DNA from: Effusibacillus lacus | GTDB lineage: Bacteria; Bacillota; Bacilli; Tumebacillales; Effusibacillaceae | Length of the DNA stretch: 64,000 bases | NCBI RefSeq assembly: GCF_002335525.1 | Contig: NZ_BDUF01000004.1 | Span: forward strand, 41,154-105,153 | Direction: 5' to 3' | Shown: positions 1 to 7,908 of the stretch, one piece after another | Position numbering within the stretch: the stretch's first letter is position 1 | How the letters are laid out: the number at the start of each line of letters is the position of its first letter | The notes under the pieces: model-generated | What the model was told of the DNA's origin: nothing | The model's database searches: none | The model's input: only the letters and a program-made list of their open reading frames with translations | Program-made: the position numbers and the translations under genes

Positions 1-15
1 TGGGAGGTAGGAACT

Positions 16-948
16 ATGCGTATCATTCGATTTGCCGAAGATAAATCTGTCCCTGCTCTTGCGGCTGTAACTGATGATTGCAAAATTTACCGGCTGCCCT
101 ATCAGGATTTTCTCAGTTTTATCAACGAGGCGGAAAAGCAAGGAATCAGTCCCATCAGTCTTATTCAACAGATCATGGAAGATTCCGCTCCTCTTACTGC
201 GGGTTTGGAAGATTTGGATCTGCTTGTTCCAATTGAGGCCCCTGAAGTCTGGGCTGCAGGCGTAACCTATGAGAGAAGCAGAGATGCCCGGAACTATGAA
301 GCTACCGGCGGTAAACTGGACGCAACGACATTTTACGATAAAGTGTATGAGGCAGAACGTCCGGAAATATTCTTTAAGTCAACAGCCGCCCGCACGGTTG
401 GACCCAACCGGCCCGTATATTTGCGAAGTGATTCCAACTGGCAGATTCCCGAGCCGGAGGTTGGAGTGGTGATTAATAGAGAAGGAAGAATTTTGGGGTA
501 TACGATTGGGAATGACATGAGTTGCCGGGATATTGAAGGAGAAAATCCATTGTATCTTCCTCAGGCCAAAATCTGGAGAAATTCTTGTTCGATCGGACCG
601 TCAATCCGGTTGGCGGAAACCGTGGAGGATCCATATGATTTCCGGATTTCCTGCAGAATCTTCCGGAACGGAGAACAGGTTGTGGAAGGAACCGCCAATA
701 CGTCACAACTTAAGAGAAAATTTGATGAACTGGTTTCTTATCTCATCAGGGACAATGTAATTTTCGACGGTACTGTTCTGTTGACAGGGACTTGTATTGT
801 TCCGCCAAATGAATTTACCCTCAACGACGGGGATCGGATAGAAATTGAAATTTCGGGTATTGGTGTATTGAATAACCCTGTTTGTCAACAAGCAAGCAGC
901 GAGGAGAGTAATGATGACCGTGCAAACACAAGTGAAGACATACAATAA
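16..948 (+). CDS. Fumarylacetoacetate hydrolase (FAH) family protein, probable 2-keto-3-deoxy sugar-acid dehydratase or related hydrolase
   Basis: 310 aa with a C-terminal FAH fold. The metal-binding signature is visible as E146-P-E148 followed by D167 in a GYTIGND stretch, as in 2-keto-3-deoxy-arabinonate dehydratases and related FAH enzymes. The fold carries out hydrolysis, decarboxylation or dehydration of 2-oxo acids, so family alone does not fix the reaction. The next gene is an alpha-ketoglutarate-semialdehyde-type dehydrogenase overlapping by 35 bp; this pairing is typical of the Weimberg-like route (2-keto-3-deoxy-pentonate to ketoglutarate semialdehyde to 2-oxoglutarate), which makes a dehydratase the best guess. 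The start follows a GGGAGG site at positions 2-7. The last ~20 residues are polar and overlap the next gene's start. Upstream control lies outside the window. Confidence 0.8.
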   Translation: MRIIRFAEDKSVPALAAVTDDCKIYRLPYQDFLSFINEAEKQGISPISLIQQIMEDSAPLTAGLEDLDLLVPIEAPEVWAAGVTYERSRDARNYEATGGKLDATTFYDKVYEAERPEIFFKSTAARTVGPNRPVYLRSDSNWQIPEPEVGVVINREGRILGYTIGNDMSCRDIEGENPLYLPQAKIWRNSCSIGPSIRLAETVEDPYDFRISCRIFRNGEQVVEGTANTSQLKRKFDELVSYLIRDNVIFDGTVLLTGTCIVPPNEFTLNDGDRIEIEISGIGVLNNPVCQQASSEESNDDRANTSEDIQ

Positions 949-2380
949 TTACATTAATGGGGAATGGACGCCGGCTTCAACGGGTGAGGTTGAAAAAAGT
1001 ATGAATCCGGCCAATAAATACGATATTGTTGGGTATATACAGAAATCCGGTATCGAAGACTTGGATAAAGCGGTGACAGCCGCGAAGAAAGCGCAGGTGC
1101 TATGGCGAAAGCTGTCCGGTCCGGCGAGAGGGGAGTATCTCTATAAAATCGCCAACGCATTGGAAAGACGGCTCGATGAAATAGCGGAAACCATGACCAG
1201 GGAAATGGGAAAAACTTACCCGGAAGCAAAAGGAGAAACGGCAAGAGGCATTGCGATTCTCCACTATTATGCAGGTGAAGGAATGCGCAAGATTGGGGAT
1301 GTAATTCCGTCCAGCGACAGTGAAGCACTGATGTTTACAACCCGAGTGCCTATTGGTGTGGTAGGAGTTATCACACCATGGAACTTTCCTGTGGCGATTC
1401 CGATTTGGAAAATGGCACCCGCTCTTGTCTACGGAAATACCCTGGTTCTTAAACCTGCACAGGAAACAGCCGTAACTGCCGCTAAAATCATAGAATGTAT
1501 GGATGAAGCAGGATTGCCTGCAGGTGTTGTAAACATGGTTACGGGCAGCGGCTCAGTAATAGGGCAGGGAATCATCGATCACCCGGACGTCAACGGCATC
1601 ACATTCACAGGTTCTAACCAGGTAGGGAAGATGGTCGGTCAGGGGGCTCTTGCCCGCGGAGCGAAATATCAGCTTGAAATGGGCGGTAAAAATCCGGTTC
1701 TTGTATTGAAAGATGCCGACCTGGATCTGGCAGTCGATGCGACCATCAGCGGCGGTCTGCGCTCCACCGGCCAGAAATGCACGGCCACAAGCCGGGTGTT
1801 TGTACAAAGCGAGATCTATGATGCGTTTAAAGAAAAGCTTCTGGCTAAAGTAAAACAAATCAAAATTGGGGACGGAATGCATCCTGATACGTGGATGGGG
1901 CCTTGTGCCAGTGAAAGTCAATTAAACACGGTCCTTTCCTATATTCAGAAAGGGATTGAGGAAGGAGCCACACTTCTCTGCGGCGGCGGGAAGCCGGAAG
2001 GAAAAGAATTTGAAGGCGGTTTCTTTGTTGAACCCACGGTATTTGAGAATGTTTCTCCATCGATGACAATTGCTCAGGAAGAAATATTTGGTCCGGTGCT
2101 TGCGTTGATCAAAGTTGACACGATCGAAGAAGCGTTGAAGCTGGCAAACGACGTTCAGTTCGGTCTTAGTGCCTCGATTTTCACGAAAGACATCGGAAAC
2201 ATGCTGTCTTTTATCAACGAAATCGAGGCGGGTCTTGTGAGGATCAATGCGGAGAGCGCCGGAGTGGAACTGCAGGCACCGTTTGGCGGCATGAAGCAAT
2301 CCAGCTCGCATTCGCGCGAACAGGGGCAAGCGGCGATCGAATTTTTTACTTCGATCAAAACGGTATTTGTAAAAGCATAG
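914..2380 (+). CDS. NAD(P)-dependent aldehyde dehydrogenase, probable alpha-ketoglutarate semialdehyde dehydrogenase (copy 1)
   Basis: 488 aa, normal length for the ALDH superfamily. The nucleophile is C289 ([10 protein letters not shown]), the general base E255 (LEMGGKNP), and the GNTLVLKPA and [11 protein letters not shown] motifs are intact. Ketoglutarate-semialdehyde dehydrogenases oxidise 2,5-dioxopentanoate to 2-oxoglutarate; the FAH-family neighbour supports this, though succinate- or glutarate-semialdehyde-type substrates remain possible. GAGGAG at 901-906 favours ATG 914 (7-nt spacing) over ATG 911. A paralogue of the same length lies at 12698-14170. The two differ at many synonymous sites near their ends but are almost identical in the middle (1411-1692 here), suggesting gene conversion. 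A hairpin terminator follows. Confidence 0.9.
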   Translation: MTVQTQVKTYNNYINGEWTPASTGEVEKSMNPANKYDIVGYIQKSGIEDLDKAVTAAKKAQVLWRKLSGPARGEYLYKIANALERRLDEIAETMTREMGKTYPEAKGETARGIAILHYYAGEGMRKIGDVIPSSDSEALMFTTRVPIGVVGVITPWNFPVAIPIWKMAPALVYGNTLVLKPAQETAVTAAKIIECMDEAGLPAGVVNMVTGSGSVIGQGIIDHPDVNGITFTGSNQVGKMVGQGALARGAKYQLEMGGKNPVLVLKDADLDLAVDATISGGLRSTGQKCTATSRVFVQSEIYDAFKEKLLAKVKQIKIGDGMHPDTWMGPCASESQLNTVLSYIQKGIEEGATLLCGGGKPEGKEFEGGFFVEPTVFENVSPSMTIAQEEIFGPVLALIKVDTIEEALKLANDVQFGLSASIFTKDIGNMLSFINEIEAGLVRINAESAGVELQAPFGGMKQSSSHSREQGQAAIEFFTSIKTVFVKA

Positions 2381-2385
2381 TGGTC

Positions 2386-2422
2386 AAGGCAAACCCAGGG
2401 AGAAAATCCTTGGGTTTGCCTT
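2386..2422 (+). terminator. Hairpin terminator after first aldehyde dehydrogenase
   Basis: The 15-nt arms AAGGCAAACCCAGGG and CCTTGGGTTTGCCTT pair with one G:T, around a 7-nt loop. The following T-tract is weak (TTAATAGACTTTC), so termination may be partial and the next gene may be reached by read-through. Confidence 0.6.
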
Positions 2423-2453
2423 AATAGACTTTCTCCATGAAAGGAAGGAGTCT

Positions 2454-3548
2454 ATGAGAAAACAGTTGGCGTTTCTCCATTGGATTCACGCGGTTTTTAT
2501 ATTCTTGTTGTTGGCCACCGGTGTAATCCTTTATTTTGCGGGGGTACCGTTTATCTCAAAGAAAGATGTACGAAATGTTCATTTAGTCCTGGCTTCATTT
2601 TATGCTCTTTTTTTAATATATTCCGCTTTTCCCGTAGGCAAGTATATGTTTGTCCTAAAGAAAGCCGGATTGAAAAGGCTTCATATTGCCATTATGTATA
2701 TCTTTGCGCTAATTTGGAGTGTTTCAGGGGTGGTGTTGTGGCAAAATCATCCCGTTTTTTTGGATTATCGAATCGGGGCGTTACTGGTTCATGATTGGTT
2801 GAGCGTGGTTATAGTACCATGGGTATTCCTGCATATCTCCTGGAAGCTGTTGAAAAAACGGTTTGGAGACCGCACAGCAGTAAAATTTACCGGTAAATAC
2901 ATGTCCAGACGAGAATTTTTAACTTTCACGGCCGGTGCCGTTCAGTTTTTTATGTTTGGGTTTCTGTTGAAGTGGTTAAGGCCTTTTCTGACGGAAGAAG
3001 AGACTGTTCAAATGTTGAATCGGAGAAGGGGATATTTTCGAATTTTTAAAGTGACAAGTGAGATCCCGAAGTTTGAGGAAACCGGGTGGAAACTGACTGT
3101 AGATGGATTGGTAGAGACCCCTCGCCAGTTTTCTTTTTCGGATTTGAAACATATGGAGTGGCGCAAGATTGTCAGAGATTTTCATTGTGTAACCGGCTGG
3201 AGCGTAATAGGTGCCGAGTGGAACGGAATCCCTTTTCCGCAGTTCGTTGAGTTAGTGAAACCGAAGGCAGAGGGGATTTTTGTAAAAATGTACTCATCAG
3301 ACAAACTCTATACGGAAACCTATACGTTGAATCAATTAATGAATCAGGATGTTTTACTTGTTTTTCATCTCGACGGTAAACCGTTGACGCCGAGTCAAGG
3401 CGCCCCATGTCGTCTCTTTCATCCGGGAATGTATGGGTACAAATCGATTAAATGGGTGGAGAGAATTGAATTTGTAAACACACGGGAATTGGGATATTGG
3501 GAGGCGGCAGAACGATATGATCTTGACGGGTATATTGAAACCGGGTAA
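2454..3548 (+). CDS. Membrane cytochrome b-like domain fused to a sulfite-oxidase-family molybdopterin oxidoreductase
   Basis: 364 aa. Residues 1-135 form about four membrane helices containing H9, H12, H43, H113 and H127, a layout like a di-haem cytochrome b. Residues 151-156 read SRREFL, a twin-arginine-like motif, followed by a hydrophobic stretch. Residues ~195-360 match the sulfite-oxidase/YedY molybdopterin fold, with C245 (DFHCVTGWS) as the presumed molybdenum ligand. YedY-type enzymes normally use a separate haem membrane subunit, so both halves seem joined here. The substrate is unknown; electrons would be exchanged with the quinone pool. The start follows AAGGAAGGAG. The next gene starts inside its 3' end. 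A fused domain order is plain in the sequence; function is inference. Confidence 0.8.
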   Translation: MRKQLAFLHWIHAVFIFLLLATGVILYFAGVPFISKKDVRNVHLVLASFYALFLIYSAFPVGKYMFVLKKAGLKRLHIAIMYIFALIWSVSGVVLWQNHPVFLDYRIGALLVHDWLSVVIVPWVFLHISWKLLKKRFGDRTAVKFTGKYMSRREFLTFTAGAVQFFMFGFLLKWLRPFLTEEETVQMLNRRRGYFRIFKVTSEIPKFEETGWKLTVDGLVETPRQFSFSDLKHMEWRKIVRDFHCVTGWSVIGAEWNGIPFPQFVELVKPKAEGIFVKMYSSDKLYTETYTLNQLMNQDVLLVFHLDGKPLTPSQGAPCRLFHPGMYGYKSIKWVERIEFVNTRELGYWEAAERYDLDGYIETG

Positions 3549-4227
3549 GAGATTGTTATTTTGGGTATTTGTTGTCTCAGCCTGGGTAATAATTGCTTAC
3601 GCCGGCTATCAGGTGGCTCCCAGTAAAGCAAAAGCCGATTGGAATCAAATCCATCGTTCTGTTGTCCGGGCCGCTGAATGGAACTCCTATCAGGTAGAGG
3701 AATTTGTCGAAACGGACGGGATCGAACAACTTCACTTAAGCGGTAAAATTCAGCAGCAGCCTAAGCAAAGTTTTTTTGAAGTGCAGGTTAAGTTGAAGGA
3801 AGATCATTTCTTTTCCTTCGAAGCCTATCTAACTGCAAACCGAATTGACCTTCACAATAAAGAACAGGATCATTGGGTACAGATGGATATTAATCATCCC
3901 GCGGCGGGGGAATTAACCGGAATGTCCAATCCGATTGAGTTTTGGAAAAACTTGCTTTCGTCTGTAAAAACCATCAAAAAGGTTCAGGATGTTTCCAAAG
4001 TCGGGTTTCATATGACTTTACGAACTTTTTTTGAAAGCGTACACGGTATAGCGTTTGAGGGTGACAGTGCAGAAATGGAGATTTGGATAGATAAAGAAAA
4101 GGGGAATTTATTAGAAGCGAAATTAAAAGCAAAACTGCCCCAAAATACCCATTATAATTATAAGGAAGTTGAATATCGGGCGAATTTCACCGGGGTGAAT
4201 CAAACAAATGTACCGAATATGCCCTAA
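3517..4227 (+). CDS. Membrane-anchored extracytoplasmic protein of unknown function
   Basis: 236 aa. One N-terminal membrane segment (about residues 12-30, LLFWVFVVSAWVIIAY) is followed by a polar extracytoplasmic region rich in beta-prone stretches. No cysteine lipobox is present. The spacing of hydrophobic strands recalls LolA/LppX-like lipoprotein folds, but I cannot confirm this. It overlaps the preceding cytochrome b/molybdopterin gene by 32 bp, so it is almost certainly co-translated and may be an accessory or chaperone of that enzyme. The start ATG has only a distant GGGAGG (about 13 nt), consistent with translational coupling; a downstream TTG at 3535 is an alternative. Confidence 0.7.
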   Translation: MILTGILKPGKRLLFWVFVVSAWVIIAYAGYQVAPSKAKADWNQIHRSVVRAAEWNSYQVEEFVETDGIEQLHLSGKIQQQPKQSFFEVQVKLKEDHFFSFEAYLTANRIDLHNKEQDHWVQMDINHPAAGELTGMSNPIEFWKNLLSSVKTIKKVQDVSKVGFHMTLRTFFESVHGIAFEGDSAEMEIWIDKEKGNLLEAKLKAKLPQNTHYNYKEVEYRANFTGVNQTNVPNMP

Positions 4228-4394
4228 CAACTATTTGATTTGGTGAATTATATTAACTAGTATAGTTGGCTTAATTGAATGGCTTCCAAGTATCATTTTT
4301 ACCAGGCATTGATGTCGATTGGGTTAAAAGAACTAAAAACGCTCCTGGAGAAGGCCATGGAGCTCGGTTATATTTTAAAATGTTCAGAAACATG

Positions 4395-4465
4395 TTGCTA
4401 TACTTAATAGTGCATATTATAATAACATTTGAAAACCCAGATTTAGTGAATATTGTTCACTAAAT
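4395..4465 (+). promoter_or_regulatory. SigA-type promoter with a perfect downstream operator-like dyad
   Basis: TTGCTA (4395-4400) lies 17 nt from TATAAT (4418-4423). Just downstream, 4441-4465 is a perfect dyad: ATTTAGTGAA, 5-nt spacer, TTCACTAAAT. The placement around +10 to +35 suits a repressor operator for the IclR-family gene that follows and for the operon beyond. A second TAGTGAA-N5-TTCACTA occurs at 7971-7989. Confidence 0.6.
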
Positions 4466-4498
4466 ATAATGGACATATAACGTTTTTGGAGGGACATA

Positions 4499-4594
4499 TT
4501 GAGAGTACGACCTTTTGTTATTGAATGCGCTTTCGTAAAGTGTATAACACCTTTATCAATATTCATTCTAGTGGGGGGGAAAGTGATTGTGTGA
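4499..4594 (+). CDS. Possible 31-aa leader peptide upstream of the IclR-family gene
   Basis: A TTG-initiated frame follows TTTGGAGGG with 5-nt spacing and encodes 31 residues, the second half hydrophobic, ending at a TGA. It lies wholly in the leader between the promoter and the regulator. The rest of the 418-bp gap 4228-4645 holds only the promoter, dyad and a short palindrome. Support is only the ribosome site, so this may be chance. Confidence 0.2.
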   Translation: MRVRPFVIECAFVKCITPLSIFILVGGKVIV

Positions 4595-4603
4595 AAATTT
4601 TCC

Positions 4604-4618
4604 CGATTTTAAAAATCG
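4604..4618 (+). promoter_or_regulatory. 15-bp palindrome just ahead of the IclR-family start
   Basis: CGATTTT-A-AAAATCG is a perfect odd palindrome directly upstream of the AAGGAGGTGA ribosome site (4630-4639). It could be an autoregulatory site or a small hairpin limiting ribosome access. A dyad this A/T-rich can also arise by chance. Confidence 0.35.
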
Positions 4619-4645
4619 ATATTTTTTTAAGGAGGTGACAACCGA

Positions 4646-5452
4646 TTGTCCAGAAATTCCGATCGAGCCGCAAACTCTTATGGTAACGTTGCCCACGCGC
4701 TGGATGTGTTATTAACATTCAAGCACAGAGATGAATATACATTAGCCGAAATTTCAGAGAATTTAAAGATAAGGAAAAGTTATTTGCTCAAATTGCTGGA
4801 GACTCTTAAAGAAAAAGAATTTATTGTCCAGGATTCAACTACTGGAAAATATCAATTGGGTTTGGCATGCCTTGAGCTTGGCAATGCGTTCGAACAGAGG
4901 TTGGATATACGCAAAGTAACCCATCCTCACCTGGTGGAGCTGGCTAACAAAACAAATGAATTGGTGCATTTAGGCGTACTTGATTCTAATGTAGTCGTGT
5001 TGCTGGAACGAATTATGGGTGAGGATTCTTCTTTACGATTGCAGTTTCATTTGTCTTTAACGTCACCGCCATACTCAACGGCATTGGGCAAAGTATTGCT
5101 GGCATTTAGTGAAGAAAAAAGGGTGGAGCAATATCTTTCAACCGCAAAACTCGAACCGTATACACCCCATACTACGGTTGACCCCAACATCCTAAAATTG
5201 GAATTGGCTCAGATCCGTCAAAAAGGGTACTACCTGTCTTTTGAAACATTCGAAAGTGGTATTTCGTGTATTGCGGCACCCGTATTTGCAAGAAACGGAA
5301 AAATAGCCGCAGCTATAAGTATTTGTGCTCCAACTATTCGAATAATGGCAAAGGAACGGGAATTGGTGCAGCATGTACTTGAAACCACCGGCAATGTTTC
5401 CAAAAAACTGGGTTATAACCCTAAAAATAATGATGGTAGAGAGGGAATATAA
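4646..5452 (+). CDS. IclR-family transcriptional regulator
   Basis: 268 aa. The N-terminal ~65 residues form the winged helix (TLAEISENLKIRKSYLLKLL as recognition region) and residues ~85-260 the IclR effector domain, with the GISCIAAPVF stretch characteristic of that family. IclR proteins sense small acids and control catabolic operons as repressors or activators, often from palindromic sites. It begins with TTG at 4646 after an ideal AAGGAGGTGA. Its stop overlaps the ribosome site of the GH88-like gene, so the two are co-transcribed. Likely targets are its own promoter (dyad at 4441-4465) and the acyl-CoA/CoA-transferase genes downstream. The effector is unknown. Confidence 0.9.
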   Translation: MSRNSDRAANSYGNVAHALDVLLTFKHRDEYTLAEISENLKIRKSYLLKLLETLKEKEFIVQDSTTGKYQLGLACLELGNAFEQRLDIRKVTHPHLVELANKTNELVHLGVLDSNVVVLLERIMGEDSSLRLQFHLSLTSPPYSTALGKVLLAFSEEKRVEQYLSTAKLEPYTPHTTVDPNILKLELAQIRQKGYYLSFETFESGISCIAAPVFARNGKIAAAISICAPTIRIMAKERELVQHVLETTGNVSKKLGYNPKNNDGREGI

Positions 5453-5465
5453 GGAGTTTGATCCG

Positions 5466-6602
5466 ATGGAAAAAGAGTTACTAAGAGAGGCTTATCATCG
5501 AATTCTTGAAGGTATAAAAATTACAGCTGCCAGCACAAAGGGTAAATTTCCCCACTACGCCGACGGACAAACGGGAGAATGGACCTGCTCCCCGTCAGGC
5601 GATTGGACGGGGGGCTACTGGAATGGAATGCTTTGGTTAGCTGCAGCCTCAACGAAAGATTCCCAATACCTCAATTGGGCTCGTGAGTGGACCGCATTGT
5701 TGGAACAGCGAATTGAGTCAAAAACGGTTTTCCGAGGGTTCCTATTCTATTATGGTGCTATCCTTGGAAGCATTTTGGCCGGTGATCAAATGGCGAAAGA
5801 CATTGCGATTCGTGCGGCCAAATCGGTCGCTTCGCAATATAACTCGAATGCAGGGTTAATCCCCCTTGGAGATGAGGCGGAAGAAGCGAGCAGTGTAGGG
5901 CCAACGGAGACGAATATTGATGGCGTAATCTCATCGCCGCTGCTCTTCTGGGCTTCCAAGGAAATAGGCGAGACTTCGCTGGTTGACATCGGGATCAATC
6001 ATGCATTAAAGCACATCGAATTGTGTATTCGGGAAGACGGATCGGTTTGTCAATCTGCTACTTTTGATCCATCAGGAAACCTGATTCGCCGTTATACCCA
6101 TAAAGGGTATAGTGACAACAGTACATGGGGTCGTGCGCAGGCTTGGGCGATGATGCATTTTACTCTGTCATATATGTGGGCACCCCACGAACAAAAATTA
6201 TTGGATGCGGCCATTCAAGTATCGGATTGGTGGGTTCGTCATCTTCCGGATAATGGCGTAGCTTTCTGGGATTTCGATGACCCTGGAAAACCCCATACGA
6301 ACCGGGATACGTCCGCTACGGCGATTGGTGCTTCGGCGTTGTTAAAGTTAAGCTGCCTTGTTCAGGATGAAAAGCGGGGTAAGGTATATCAAGAAACAGC
6401 AGTTAAGTCTATTACTCGATTAGTTTCAGACTATTTAACTCCTACGAGTGAGCAGGACAGAAGACGACCGGGCATGTTGCTGGGAGGGTGTTTTAACAAA
6501 AAATTGGGTGTTGCAACCGAAAGTGAACTGATTTGGGGGGACTATTATTTATTCGAGAGTTTAGGTGGTTTGCTCGGATATTTTAAGCCAAACATGTTCT
6601 GA
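5466..6602 (+). CDS. Glycoside hydrolase family 88/105-like protein (unsaturated glucuronyl hydrolase-like), divergent
   Basis: 378 aa from ATG 5466, which follows ATAAGGAG; the frame stays open further upstream but that part overlaps the IclR gene. The (alpha/alpha)6-barrel pattern of GH88 is visible: WTGGYWNGMLWLA near residue 47, the N-x-D motif at N150/D152 (TNIDGVISSPLLFWA), and SDNSTWGRAQAWAM. GH88 enzymes hydrate the double bond of unsaturated uronic-acid oligosaccharides left by polysaccharide lyases, using two aspartates. The usual first HD-x-GF motif reads VFRGF here, so one catalytic Asp appears to be missing. No signal peptide, so cytoplasmic. A uronic-acid route would fit the keto-deoxy-acid enzymes at the start of the window. 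Confidence 0.75.
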   Translation: MEKELLREAYHRILEGIKITAASTKGKFPHYADGQTGEWTCSPSGDWTGGYWNGMLWLAAASTKDSQYLNWAREWTALLEQRIESKTVFRGFLFYYGAILGSILAGDQMAKDIAIRAAKSVASQYNSNAGLIPLGDEAEEASSVGPTETNIDGVISSPLLFWASKEIGETSLVDIGINHALKHIELCIREDGSVCQSATFDPSGNLIRRYTHKGYSDNSTWGRAQAWAMMHFTLSYMWAPHEQKLLDAAIQVSDWWVRHLPDNGVAFWDFDDPGKPHTNRDTSATAIGASALLKLSCLVQDEKRGKVYQETAVKSITRLVSDYLTPTSEQDRRRPGMLLGGCFNKKLGVATESELIWGDYYLFESLGGLLGYFKPNMF

Positions 6603-6675
6603 GCGGGAAACCCAATAAATAACGATGATCCAAGGCCATTATTGTTGATATTGAATTGAAAGGAGTAAATCACTT

Positions 6676-7818
6676 ATGTTGTTAGAATTCACCAAGGAAC
6701 AAGAAATGCTAAGAAACGTTGTAAGAGAATACGCGGAGGAAAAGATTTCTCCGGAAATCGATAAGTATGTCCATAGCGGTAAATTTCCAACGGAAATGAT
6801 TCTAGGACTTGCTGAATTGGGGGTTTTTGGAATTCCTTATCCCGAGGAGTACGGCGGAATGGGGGAAGGAATGGTTTCGTTTGCACTGGCCTTGGAAGAA
6901 TTATCCCGGATAGATGCATCTATTTCTGCCATTGTTATGGCTCATAGTTCACCGTCTACACTGATCAATCTTTTTGGTACTGAAGAGCAAAAACAGAAGT
7001 GGTTGGTTCCCATGGCTACCGGTAAGTTCCTCGGTTCTATAGGATTAACCGAAGCAAATGGCGGATCTGACGCAGCAGCTATGAATACAAGAGCAACCAA
7101 AGTGGATAACGGGTGGATCATAAACGGAAGTAAACTGTTTATTACGAATTCCGGCAACGAGCTTAACGGAGTAGCCGTAATTGCTGCCGTAAGCGGTACA
7201 AAAGATGGGAAAAATGAAACATCAAGTTTTATTATTCCGAGAAATACGCCGGGTTACAGCGTTGGGCCTAAAATTCATACGATCGGTTGGCAGGCTGCGG
7301 ACAGCCGTGAACTTACTTTTGAAGATGTGTTTATTCCAGATGATTGTATTTTGGGAGAGCGCGGAGCCGGTGTTAAACAACTCCTTACTTCCATTACCTA
7401 TGGCAGAATCAGTATAGCGGCTTGTGCACTGGGGGTTGCTCAAGGTGCCTTTGAATCAGCTTTAGAGTACGCCAAAATTAGAGAAGCGTTTGGCAAGCCA
7501 ATTTCGAAATATCAGGGAATTTCATTTAAATTGGCGGATATGGCGACCCAAATTGATGCGGCGAGGCTAATGGTATATAGGGCTGCGAAACTTGCGGATT
7601 TAAAGAAAGATTTTCGCAAAGAAGCTTCAATGGCTAAGCTGTTTGCTACAGAGACAGCAATGTCAGTTGTTCAACAGGCAATTCAGATTCATGGCGGTAT
7701 CGGACTATCAAAAGAACATAGGGTATCAAAAATGTTGGGTGATGCGAAGCTCTTGGAAATTGTCGAGGGTACTTCGGAGATTCAAAGACTGTTTATTGCC
7801 CGGTTATTGGGATGTTAA
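6676..7818 (+). CDS. Acyl-CoA dehydrogenase
   Basis: 380 aa, the standard length for short-chain acyl-CoA dehydrogenases. The N-terminal helical domain, the FAD-binding middle part (IGLTEANGGSD, FITNSG) and the C-terminal helical domain are complete. E364 in EIVEGTSEIQ is at the usual catalytic-base position. These soluble FAD enzymes desaturate acyl-CoA at C2-C3 and pass electrons to ETF; etfB and etfA are encoded 3 kb downstream and a CoA-transferase lies between, so a full activation and oxidation module is present. The motif differs from the glutaryl-CoA dehydrogenase YEGTHDI pattern, so butyryl- or methyl-branched acyl-CoA is likelier. The start follows AAAGGAG. Confidence 0.92.
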   Translation: MLLEFTKEQEMLRNVVREYAEEKISPEIDKYVHSGKFPTEMILGLAELGVFGIPYPEEYGGMGEGMVSFALALEELSRIDASISAIVMAHSSPSTLINLFGTEEQKQKWLVPMATGKFLGSIGLTEANGGSDAAAMNTRATKVDNGWIINGSKLFITNSGNELNGVAVIAAVSGTKDGKNETSSFIIPRNTPGYSVGPKIHTIGWQAADSRELTFEDVFIPDDCILGERGAGVKQLLTSITYGRISIAACALGVAQGAFESALEYAKIREAFGKPISKYQGISFKLADMATQIDAARLMVYRAAKLADLKKDFRKEASMAKLFATETAMSVVQQAIQIHGGIGLSKEHRVSKMLGDAKLLEIVEGTSEIQRLFIARLLGC

Positions 7819-7908
7819 ACGAGGAGTCTTTCAATGCAAGGAACACTAATACAAAAATGCTTATTTCGAAGCATTCCAATAGAGGGCAGCAATAAAGGAG
7901 TGAACAAA

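Noticed and set aside
4275..4463. 62-codon open frame between genes
   Set aside because: No ribosome site, and it overlaps the promoter and operator dyad.
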